A stretch of DNA of 64,000 bases from Nocardioides glacieisoli. Its GTDB lineage: Bacteria; Actinomycetota; Actinomycetes; Propionibacteriales; Nocardioidaceae. A program made the translations under genes and the position numbers. The stretch covers positions 62,001-126,000 of the forward strand of contig NZ_SDWS01000006.1 in the NCBI RefSeq assembly GCF_004137245.1, in the 5' to 3' direction. The notes under the pieces were generated by a model. The model was not told the origin of the DNA. It searched no databases and worked only from the letters and a program-made list of their open reading frames with translations. Positions 43,284 to 50,855 of this stretch are shown piece after piece; positions within the stretch are counted from its first letter, which is position 1; each line of letters begins with the position of its first letter.

Positions 43284-44060
43284 TCAACGTCCCACGAATG
43301 TTGCCTTGCCCGGTCCGTTCTCAACGAACGAGGACATGCCGTGGGTACGGTCCTCGGTCGCGAAGATCGCGGCGAACTGCTGGCGCTCGATGGCGAGGCC
43401 TGTGTCGAGGTCGGTCCCGACGCCTGCGTCGATGCACTCCTTGGCCGCACGGATCGCGAGCGCCGCGGCACCGCTGAACTGGGCGGCGTACGCCACCGCC
43501 TCGTCGAGCACCTGCTCGGCGGCGACGACGCGGTCGACCAGCCCGATGCGCAGCGCCTCGTCGGCCTTGACGAACCGGCCGGTGAAGATCAGGTCCTTCG
43601 CGGTCGACGTGCCGACCAGCCGGGCCAGCCGCTGCGTGCCGCCGGCGCCGGGAATGATCCCGAGCAGCACCTCCGGCTGGCCGAACACCGCGTCCTCGGC
43701 GGCGAAGCGGAGGTCCGCGGCCAGCGCGAGCTCGCAGCCCCCGCCGAGGGCGTAGCCGTTCACGGCGGCGATGACCGGCTTGGGGATCCGCGCGATCGCC
43801 GTGGTGGCGGAGCTGGCGGAGTCGGCGATCCGCACCATCTCGGCGTAGGAGACCTCGGCCATCTCCTTGACGTCGTTGCCGGCGGCGAAGACCCGCTCGC
43901 CGCCCCACACCACCACGGCGCGCACGTCGTCGCGCTCGGTCAGCTCGGCAGCCGCCTCCCGGAGGTCGGCCTGCACCTGGAGGCTGATGGCGTTCATCTT
44001 GGGCCGGTCGAGCCGCAGCACGGCCACCCCGTCGGTCACGTCGATCGAGACGAACTCCAT
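43284..44060 (-). CDS. Enoyl-CoA hydratase/isomerase family protein
   Basis: The 258-residue crotonase-fold enzyme has the oxyanion loops FAAGNDVKEMAEV and ALGGGCELALAADLRFAAE, plus FGQPEVLLGIIPGAGGTQRLARL. Both catalytic glutamates of true hydratases are present (in GGCEL and GQPEV). It should hydrate 2-enoyl-CoA in fatty-acid beta-oxidation, with etfBA next to it. ATG 44060 with GAGGAGCAC before it is chosen; the longer frame is not conserved. It is divergent from glgX. Confidence 0.92.
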   Translation of the reverse strand: MEFVSIDVTDGVAVLRLDRPKMNAISLQVQADLREAAAELTERDDVRAVVVWGGERVFAAGNDVKEMAEVSYAEMVRIADSASSATTAIARIPKPVIAAVNGYALGGGCELALAADLRFAAEDAVFGQPEVLLGIIPGAGGTQRLARLVGTSTAKDLIFTGRFVKADEALRIGLVDRVVAAEQVLDEAVAYAAQFSGAAALAIRAAKECIDAGVGTDLDTGLAIERQQFAAIFATEDRTHGMSSFVENGPGKATFVGR

Positions 44061-44142
44061 GGTGTGCTCCTCATCGTGGGGTCGCCGCGCGGACGCGACA
44101 CGGTGTGGGCGCATTGTGCCGTGACGTCCCGGCTCGACCACA

Positions 44143-46335
44143 ATGACCCGGGTGACCCCGCCCCCTGACACCGCATCCGTCTGGAACCACGACGGCGAGA
44201 CGCGTCAGGTGTGGCCCGGTCGCCACTTCCCCCTGGGCGCCACGTGGTCGCGCGAGGCGACGAACTTCGCGGTCTACGCCCCCGCCGCCCGCCGGGTGTG
44301 GGTCTGCCTGTTCGACGACGACGGGACCGAGGAGCGCCAGCTGCTCACCGAGTCGACGCTCGGCGTCTGGCACGGCGCGATCCCCGGCGTGGCCCCCGGC
44401 CGTTGCTACGGCTACCGCGCCGACGGGCCGTGGGACATGGCGACCGGCATGAGGTTCAACGCGGCCAAGCTGCTCCTCGACCCCTACGGCAAGGCCGTCT
44501 CCGGCGACCTGGTCGTCGACGACGCCATCTTCGACCACGACCGTGACGACCCGACGGTGCGCAACGACCTCGACTCGGCGGCGTACGTGCCTCGCAGCGT
44601 GGTCGTGCACGACGAGTTCCAGTGGGGCGCCGACACCCCGCCGCGCCGACGCTGGCGCGACACCGTGATCTACGAGATGCACGTCAAGGGCATGACGGCG
44701 CTGCACGATCGCGTGCCCGAGCACCTGCGTGGGACGTACGCCGGACTCGCGACGCCCGCCGTCACCGACTACCTCAAGGACCTCGGCGTCACCGCCGTCG
44801 AGCTCCTGCCGGTCCACCAGTTCTTCTCCGAGACGGCGCTGCTGGCCAACGGGATGACCAACTACTGGGGCTACAACTCGATGGCGTTCTTCGCGCCCCA
44901 CAACGCCTACAGCGCGTCGGGCGACCGCGGCCAGCAGGTCACCGAGTTCAAGGAGATGGTGAAGGCCTTCCACAAGGCGGGGCTCGAGGTCATCCTCGAC
45001 GTGGTCTACAACCACACCGCCGAGGCCGGTCCGCTCGGCCCGACGCTGAGCTTCCGCGGCCTCGACGACCTCGGCTACTACCAGCGGGTCGTGCCGCCGC
45101 CCGTCGACGAGGACGTCGACGCCGAGCCGGCGGTCGACACCTACTGGGACGTGACCGGCTGCGGCAACACGGTCGACGCGACGCACACCCAGAGCCTGCG
45201 GATGATCCTCGACTCGCTGCGCTACTGGGTCAACGAGATGCACGTCGACGGCTTCCGCTTCGACCTGATGAGCGCACTCACCCGCACCAACCAGGTCGTC
45301 GACATGGGCAGCCACCTGATCACCGCCATCGGGCAGGACCCGGTGCTGCGCCACGTCAAGCTCGTCGCCGAGCCGTGGGATGCCTCGATGGACGGCTACC
45401 GGGTGGGCGAGTTCCCGCCGCCGTGGATCGAGTGGAACGACCAGTTCCGCGACACGATGCGCGACTTCTGGCGCGGCCACGCGGCCGGCGTACGCACGGT
45501 GGCGACGCGTCTCGCCGGGTCGAGCGACCTCTACGCGGACGACGGCCGTTCGCCCTACGCGTCGGTCAACTTCGTCACCGCCCACGACGGCTTCACCCTG
45601 CGCGACCTCGTGTCCTACAACCACAAGCACAACGAGGCCAACGGTGAGGACAACCGGGACGGCACCGACAACAACCGGTCGTGGAACCACGGCGTCGAGG
45701 GCGAGACCGACGACGAGGCGATCATCGCCCTGCGCCGTCGCCAGGCCGCGAACCTGATGGCGACGCTCTGCTTCTCCAGCGGCGTGCCGATGCTCACCGC
45801 CGGCGACGAGCGCGGTCGCACCCAGGGCGGCAACAACAACGCCTACGTCCAGGACAACGCGACGTCGTGGATCGACTGGCGCCCCGACGACGCGTGGCTC
45901 GACGTCTACGAGATCACCAAGACGGCGCTGCGGCTGCGGCGCGAGCATCCCGCGCTTCGGCAGCGGCACTGGTTCGAGGGCCGACCGACCATCAAGGGCG
46001 GCATCAAGGACCTGGTCTGGGTGCACCCCGACGGCCGCGAGATGTCGACGGACGACTGGAACGACGACTCCTGCCGCACGGTCGGGATGTTCCTCAACGG
46101 CGCTCCCCTGCGCTACCCCGGGCCCCACGGCGAGCAGGTGCGTGACAAGTCCTTCATGATCTGGCTCAACGCGGGGCACGACGACGTGAAGCTCACGCTG
46201 CCGGACAACCAGTGGGTGCACCACGGCGAGGTGGTGCTCTCCACCAACGCCGAGATCACCGTGGGCACCTCGATCCTGGCCGGCAGCTCGCTGGAGCTGC
46301 AGGCCCAGTCGGTGCTGGTCCTGCGCCAGACCTAG
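44143..46335 (+). CDS. glgX: Glycogen debranching enzyme GlgX (GH13 isoamylase type)
   Basis: The 730 residues have an N-terminal CBM48 domain (FPLGATWSREATNFAVYAPAARRVWVCLFDDD) and a GH13 barrel: YEMHVKGMT, NYWGYNSMAFFAPHN, DVVYNHTAE, the nucleophile in GFRFDLMSAL, the acid in LVAEPWDAS, and VNFVTAHDGFTLRDLVSYN. GlgX cuts alpha-1,6 branches left by glycogen phosphorylase. Its stop overlaps that of the convergent AraC-type gene. It heads the glycogen region of this window. Confidence 0.94.
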   Translation: MTRVTPPPDTASVWNHDGETRQVWPGRHFPLGATWSREATNFAVYAPAARRVWVCLFDDDGTEERQLLTESTLGVWHGAIPGVAPGRCYGYRADGPWDMATGMRFNAAKLLLDPYGKAVSGDLVVDDAIFDHDRDDPTVRNDLDSAAYVPRSVVVHDEFQWGADTPPRRRWRDTVIYEMHVKGMTALHDRVPEHLRGTYAGLATPAVTDYLKDLGVTAVELLPVHQFFSETALLANGMTNYWGYNSMAFFAPHNAYSASGDRGQQVTEFKEMVKAFHKAGLEVILDVVYNHTAEAGPLGPTLSFRGLDDLGYYQRVVPPPVDEDVDAEPAVDTYWDVTGCGNTVDATHTQSLRMILDSLRYWVNEMHVDGFRFDLMSALTRTNQVVDMGSHLITAIGQDPVLRHVKLVAEPWDASMDGYRVGEFPPPWIEWNDQFRDTMRDFWRGHAAGVRTVATRLAGSSDLYADDGRSPYASVNFVTAHDGFTLRDLVSYNHKHNEANGEDNRDGTDNNRSWNHGVEGETDDEAIIALRRRQAANLMATLCFSSGVPMLTAGDERGRTQGGNNNAYVQDNATSWIDWRPDDAWLDVYEITKTALRLRREHPALRQRHWFEGRPTIKGGIKDLVWVHPDGREMSTDDWNDDSCRTVGMFLNGAPLRYPGPHGEQVRDKSFMIWLNAGHDDVKLTLPDNQWVHHGEVVLSTNAEITVGTSILAGSSLELQAQSVLVLRQT

Positions 46336-47243
46336 CCCGACTGCGCGGCCACCCACTGTGCCGGGTCACCGGCGTCGAGGTCGGTGATGCCGAGGGTCTC
46401 GTAGGCACCCAGGACCACGAGTCGGCGTACGGCCGCGAAGGTCAGCACGTGCGCGATCATCCCGCCGTAGGTGACCACCGTCGGCGGGTCACAGGTGACG
46501 TCGACGAAGGTGTCGTCGAGCCGCCCCTCCGCGACCGTCGTGCGGACCTGCCCGAGGAAGGCCGGGCCCTCCTCGGCCAGCTCCCGTCGCAGCGTGCTGA
46601 CCGACTTCCCGCGCTCCTGGTCCCAGTCGTAGGTCCGCTGCGTCCCGGCCGCGTTCCACTGGGCGAGCTGGCCGACCAGCCGGCCCAGCACTGAGCGGAT
46701 CGTCATGTCGTCGTCGATGGTGCCGATCGGGATGTCGATCGGGGCGTCGAGCTGCGCGTCGGTGAGGCGGGCGGCCCGCTCGAGCAGCTCGCCGGTCAGC
46801 CAGACGTGGTGCTCGACCATGCGTGTCATCAGGTCCATCGGGGTCACCTCTCGGGTGGTGGGCAGCCTGAGGCTGCCCGGCGGGTGGAAGTGCACGCCGC
46901 TCGGACCCTCGATCTGGGTCCGGGTCGGCTGCCGACGCCAGTGGCTGGGGGCGCTGCCGTACTCCCGCGCGAACGCCCGGGTGAACGCCTCGTGCGAGCC
47001 GAACCCCGCCTCGAACGCGATGTCGACGACCTGCCGCTCACTGGTCACGAGGCGGTACGCCGCCCGCTCCAGCAGCAGCCGTCGTCGCATCCGCTCCGGT
47101 GGCTCGCCGCCCGTCGCCGAGACCACCCGGTCGAGGTGGAAGCGGGACAGGTGGAGCCGCCGCGCCCGTTCGTCGGCACCGAGGTCGAGGGTCTCGCCCA
47201 GGGCGTCGAGGAACGCGGCGAAGGTGTCGGCCGCTGTCGTCAT
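46332..47243 (-). CDS. AraC-type regulator with C-terminal DinB-like domain
   Basis: The 303 residues begin with an AraC/XylS double HTH: LHLSRFHLDRVVSATGGEPPERMRRRLLLERAAYRLV and DIAFEAGFGSHEAFTRAFAREYGSAPSHWRR, at about residues 30-105. The remainder (from MDLMTRMVEHHVWLTGELLERAARL to the end) resembles a DinB/YfiT four-helix domain, as in stress-inducible thiol transferases, with His44-like metal sites not clearly intact. AraC HTH at the N-terminus followed by a DinB domain is an unusual order. Start ATG 47243 is chosen; an upstream ATG at 47252 is close. Confidence 0.75.
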   Translation of the reverse strand: MTTAADTFAAFLDALGETLDLGADERARRLHLSRFHLDRVVSATGGEPPERMRRRLLLERAAYRLVTSERQVVDIAFEAGFGSHEAFTRAFAREYGSAPSHWRRQPTRTQIEGPSGVHFHPPGSLRLPTTREVTPMDLMTRMVEHHVWLTGELLERAARLTDAQLDAPIDIPIGTIDDDMTIRSVLGRLVGQLAQWNAAGTQRTYDWDQERGKSVSTLRRELAEEGPAFLGQVRTTVAEGRLDDTFVDVTCDPPTVVTYGGMIAHVLTFAAVRRLVVLGAYETLGITDLDAGDPAQWVAAQSG

Positions 47244-47341
47244 GTCCACCACCTTGGTGCGGCGTGGGCCTCCCGGCTTGATCTCACTTGCGCAGTGTGC
47301 ACCGAATCGTCGTACGCAGTGGGGGGTGGGAGAATGGCTGC

Positions 47342-47707
47342 ATGGCCAGCAGTGTCCCCGCGCGGCGCCAGGAGAAGGGCCGCAGCCACCTCCTCGACAT
47401 GAACGCGCCGCGACAGGTCGTCAAGGACCCGGAGCAGGACGCCCGCGACCTCGCCCGCGTGCAGCGCTGGGTGATGTCGGTGCTCGCCGTGACGACGATC
47501 ATCCACCTCGTGGTCGGCATCCTCGTCGCGGCCGTCATGCTCGACGGCCCGACCAGCTCACGCGTCGGCCTGGCCGTCATCTCGGGCATCTTCGGCGCCG
47601 GCGCCGTGGCCGCCGGGCTGGCCATCCACGGCAAGCGCGTGGTCTCCCCCTGGCTCCTCCTCGGTCTCGTGCCGACCGCGATCGGCCTCTGGCTGATCCT
47701 CGCCTGA
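47342..47707 (+). CDS. Small membrane protein, three helices, hypothetical
   Basis: The 121 residues have a polar N-terminus (SSVPARRQEKGRSHLLDMNAPRQ) and about three membrane helices (WVMSVLAVTTIIHLVVGILVAAVML, VGLAVISGIFGAGAVAAGLAI, PWLLLGLVPTAIGLWLILA). ATG 47342 lies 6 nt after GAGAAT, a weak leaderless box; the frame also runs back to 47288. It converges on the next gene with only 2 bases between the stops. No family recognised. Confidence 0.7.
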   Translation: MASSVPARRQEKGRSHLLDMNAPRQVVKDPEQDARDLARVQRWVMSVLAVTTIIHLVVGILVAAVMLDGPTSSRVGLAVISGIFGAGAVAAGLAIHGKRVVSPWLLLGLVPTAIGLWLILA

Positions 47708-47709
47708 GG

Positions 47710-48036
47710 TCAGAGCCCGAAGACCTGCATCACCACGAGGTACGCCCCGTGCACGCCCTCGGGGTCGTGGAGGGCCGCGTCCTCGGCGATCGTCGTGGCG
47801 CGTGCTCGTACGGCCTCGGTCGGGTCGGGCGCCGTGAGGTCCGCCGCTAGAAGGGCGACCGCGAGGGCGTGGTCGTGCTCGTCGAGGTGGTCGAGGGCGA
47901 GGCTGTTGTGCAGCATCGCCGCCGCCTCGGCCATCAGCTCGCGGGCGATGTCGCCGTCGACCTCGGGCCGACTGGACGCGGCCGCATCGGCCGCGTCGAG
48001 GAACGGCTGCAGGATGGTGGGCGGCACGGTGACCAT
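47710..48036 (-). CDS. Small soluble helical protein, hypothetical
   Basis: The 108 residues are mostly helical and acidic, with LQPFLDAADAAASSRPEVDGDIA and LMAEAAAMLHNSLALDHLDEHDHALAVALLAADL. No motif is recognised. The frame has normal codon use and a clean position between a convergent gene and the glgP hairpins. It may be read through from glgP at a low level. Confidence 0.6.
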   Translation of the reverse strand: MVTVPPTILQPFLDAADAAASSRPEVDGDIARELMAEAAAMLHNSLALDHLDEHDHALAVALLAADLTAPDPTEAVRARATTIAEDAALHDPEGVHGAYLVVMQVFGL

Positions 48037-48136
48037 CGCTCGATCCTCGCGAGGACCGCACCACTCGGCAACGGCATTACGACACGACCTGTCAGGCGTT
48101 CGCTGAACTTGTCAGGCCGTGCACGGGCCGACATGT

Positions 48137-48168
48137 TCAGTGATCCCCGGTCAGCCGGGGATCACTGA
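48137..48168 (-). terminator. Terminator hairpin behind glgP, with a second imperfect hairpin
   Basis: TCAGTGATCCCCGG and its exact complement (48137-48150 and 48155-48168) form a 14-bp stem with loop TCAG, 11 bp beyond the glgP stop. A second, imperfect hairpin (CTGAAC at 48103-48108 with GTTCAG at 48135-48140) follows it. GTCAGGC occurs three times in 48091-48186. Confidence 0.7.
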
Positions 48169-48179
48169 GGACGGACCTG

Positions 48180-50762
48180 TCAGGCCGGCTCGGCCACCAG
48201 CCCGAGCTCGGCGACCGAGGCGAGGGCGTCGTTGCGCGGGACCACGCGGACCGTGTAGCCGAAGGGGCCGGAGGTCGCGAGCGGGACGGTGGCGTCGAAG
48301 CGGTGGCGGTTGCCGTCGTAGGACTCCCCCACCGACATCGGCGCGACGGTCGTGCCGGTCAGCACGTCGTCGGAGCCGATGCGGCCGTGGACGACCTGCA
48401 CCTCGACGTCGTCGGCCGAGAGCGAGCCCAGGGCGATCCAGGCGCGGACGGCGAGCGTCGCGCCGACCTCGGCCTGGTCGCCGACGCCCTCGGAGTCGAT
48501 GTGCTCGACCCGGACGCCGGGCCACGCGGCGCGGACGGTCTGCTTCCACGACGACAGCTCGTGCGCGCCGGCGTAGTCGCTGTTGAGCGAGCGCGCGGTC
48601 TGCGCGGCCGGGGCGTAGAGCTCGCGGACGTAGTCGCGGACCTGGCGGGTGGCGAGCACCTTGGGGCCGAGCGACTTCAGCGTGTGGCGGACCATCTCGA
48701 GCCAGCGCGGCGGCACACCCTCGTCGTTGAGCTCGTAGAAGCGCGGCACGACGTCGGTCTCGAGCAGGTCGTAGAGCGCGTTGGCCTCGAGGTCGTCACG
48801 ACGGTCGGCGTCGTCGATGCCGTCGGCCGACGGGATCGCCCAGCCGTTGTTGCCGTCGTACCACTCGTCCCACCAGCCGTCGAGGATCGACAGGTTGAGG
48901 CCACCGTTGAGCGCGGCCTTCATGCCGGACGTGCCGCACGCCTCGTAGGGGCGCAGCGGGTTGTTCAGCCACACGTCGCAGCCGGGGTAGAGCGGCTGCG
49001 CCATGGCGATGTCGTAGTTGGGCAGGAACGCGATGCGGTGCCGGACCTCGGGGTCGTCGGCGAAGCGCACCATCTCCTGGATCAGCCGCTTGCCGGTCTC
49101 GTCGGCCGGGTGCGCCTTGCCCGCGATGACCAGCTGCACCGGGCGCTCGGGGTCGAGCAGCAGCGCCTTGAGGCGGGCCGGGTCGCGGAGCATCAGCGTG
49201 AGCCGCTTGTACGTCGGCACGCGACGCGCGAAGCCGATGGTCAGGACGTCGGGGTCGAGGGCGGTGTCGACCCAGGTGGTCTCGGCAGGGGCGAAGCCGC
49301 GCTTGGCCGCCGACTTCTTCATCCGGTCGCGGGCGTCCTCGATGAAGCGGGTGCGCAGCGTGCGCTTGAGGTCCCAGATCTCCTTGTCGCTGAACTGGTC
49401 GACCATCGGCCACAGCGCGTCGGTGTCGTCGCCGTCGATGTCGGCGCCGCGGCTCGCGGCGAGCTCGATGACCTCGCGGGCGATCCAGGTCGGGCCGTGC
49501 ACGCCGTTGGTGATCGACGTGATGGGCACCTCGGCCTCGTCGAAGGCCGGCCAGAGGCCGTTGAACATCCCGCGCGACACGTGGCCGTGCAGCTGCGAGA
49601 CGCCGTTGGCGCGCTGGGCGAGGCGGAAGCCCATCACGGCCATGTTGAAGACCCCGGCGTCGCCGCCGTCGTAGTCCTCGGCGCCGAGGGCGAGGATCCG
49701 GTCCACGGGCACGCCCGGGGTCGGGCTGTTGCCACCGAAGTACTGCGAGACCAGCTCGCGCGGGAAGCGGTCGATGCCCGCCGGGACCGGCGTGTGGGTG
49801 GTGAAGACGGTGCCGGCGCGCGAGACCTCGAGCGCGGTGTCGAAGTCGAGGTGCGGACCACCCTCGTCGACGGTGAGCTCGCGGATCCGCTCGATGCCGA
49901 GGAAGCCGGCGTGTCCCTCGTTGGCGTGGAAGACCTCGGGGGCCGGGGCGCCCGTGATGCGCGACCACACCCGCAGCGCGCGGACGCCGCCCACGCCGAG
50001 GAGCAGCTCCTGGCGCAGCCGGTGCTCGGAGTTGCCGCCGTAGAGGCGGTCGGTGACGTCGCGGTAGTGGGCGCTGTTCTCCTCGATGTCGGTGTCGAGC
50101 AGCAGCAGCGGCACCCGGCCGACGTGGGCGACGAGGATCCGGGCGACCAGGTCAGGACCGTCGGGGAGCGCGATCGACACGGTCGCGCGGGTGCCGTCGG
50201 CCTCACGGAGCACCGTCAGCGGCAGCTCGTCGGGGTCGAGCACCGGGTAGGACTCCAGCTGCCAGCCGTCGCGGTCGAGCGCCTGCTTGAAGTAGCCGTG
50301 GCGGTAGAACAGGCCGATGCCGACGAGCGGGATGCCGAGGTCGGAGGACGCCTTGAGGTGGTCGCCGGCGAGGATGCCGAGACCACCGGAGTACTGCGGG
50401 AGCACCGAGGTGATGCCGTACTCGGACGAGAAGTACGCGACGGCGCGGGGCGCGTCCGCGCCGGCCTTGCGGGCGTACCAGCGGTCCTCGCTGAGGTAAC
50501 GCTGGAGGTCGTCGTGGGCCGCGTCGAGACGGGCCCGGAAGTCGCCATCGTCGACGAGCTGGTCGAGCCGCTCCCGACCGACCGCGCCGAGGAACCGCAC
50601 GGGGTCGCGCTTGACCTCGCGCCACAGGTCGGCGTCGATGGCCTCGAAGACGTCCTGGGTCGGTGGGTGCCACGACCAGCGCAGGTTGCCCGCAAGCACG
50701 GACAGGGCGCCGAGGGGCTCGGGCAGGACAGGACGGACGGTGAATCGTCGGAACGCGCGCAC
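48180..50762 (-). CDS. glgP: Alpha-glucan phosphorylase GlgP
   Basis: The 860-residue PLP enzyme releases glucose-1-phosphate from glycogen. It belongs to the more distant GlgP group (TIGR02094 type), with N-terminal LPEPLGALSVLAGNLRWSWHPPTQDVFEAID, VAYFSSEYGITSVLPQYSGGLGILAGDHLK in pieces, RIPLVGIG-like IPLVGIGLFYRHG, and the PLP-lysine segment EACGTSGMKAALNGGLNLS. The length fits the family. GTG 50762 is chosen as the start: TAGCGT lies 8 nt upstream (50776-50771) and the first residues fit the family; the open frame continues far upstream only as a shadow. Divergent from the M36 peptidase gene. Confidence 0.93.
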   Translation of the reverse strand: MRAFRRFTVRPVLPEPLGALSVLAGNLRWSWHPPTQDVFEAIDADLWREVKRDPVRFLGAVGRERLDQLVDDGDFRARLDAAHDDLQRYLSEDRWYARKAGADAPRAVAYFSSEYGITSVLPQYSGGLGILAGDHLKASSDLGIPLVGIGLFYRHGYFKQALDRDGWQLESYPVLDPDELPLTVLREADGTRATVSIALPDGPDLVARILVAHVGRVPLLLLDTDIEENSAHYRDVTDRLYGGNSEHRLRQELLLGVGGVRALRVWSRITGAPAPEVFHANEGHAGFLGIERIRELTVDEGGPHLDFDTALEVSRAGTVFTTHTPVPAGIDRFPRELVSQYFGGNSPTPGVPVDRILALGAEDYDGGDAGVFNMAVMGFRLAQRANGVSQLHGHVSRGMFNGLWPAFDEAEVPITSITNGVHGPTWIAREVIELAASRGADIDGDDTDALWPMVDQFSDKEIWDLKRTLRTRFIEDARDRMKKSAAKRGFAPAETTWVDTALDPDVLTIGFARRVPTYKRLTLMLRDPARLKALLLDPERPVQLVIAGKAHPADETGKRLIQEMVRFADDPEVRHRIAFLPNYDIAMAQPLYPGCDVWLNNPLRPYEACGTSGMKAALNGGLNLSILDGWWDEWYDGNNGWAIPSADGIDDADRRDDLEANALYDLLETDVVPRFYELNDEGVPPRWLEMVRHTLKSLGPKVLATRQVRDYVRELYAPAAQTARSLNSDYAGAHELSSWKQTVRAAWPGVRVEHIDSEGVGDQAEVGATLAVRAWIALGSLSADDVEVQVVHGRIGSDDVLTGTTVAPMSVGESYDGNRHRFDATVPLATSGPFGYTVRVVPRNDALASVAELGLVAEPA

Positions 50763-50855
50763 GATCGAGCACGCTAGGGCATTTCTTGGAACGATCCAAG
50801 CGCTCGCCACCGACTGGTCAGTAACCTGCGACGCCCTTCGGCAGTTGTCGCGGGC

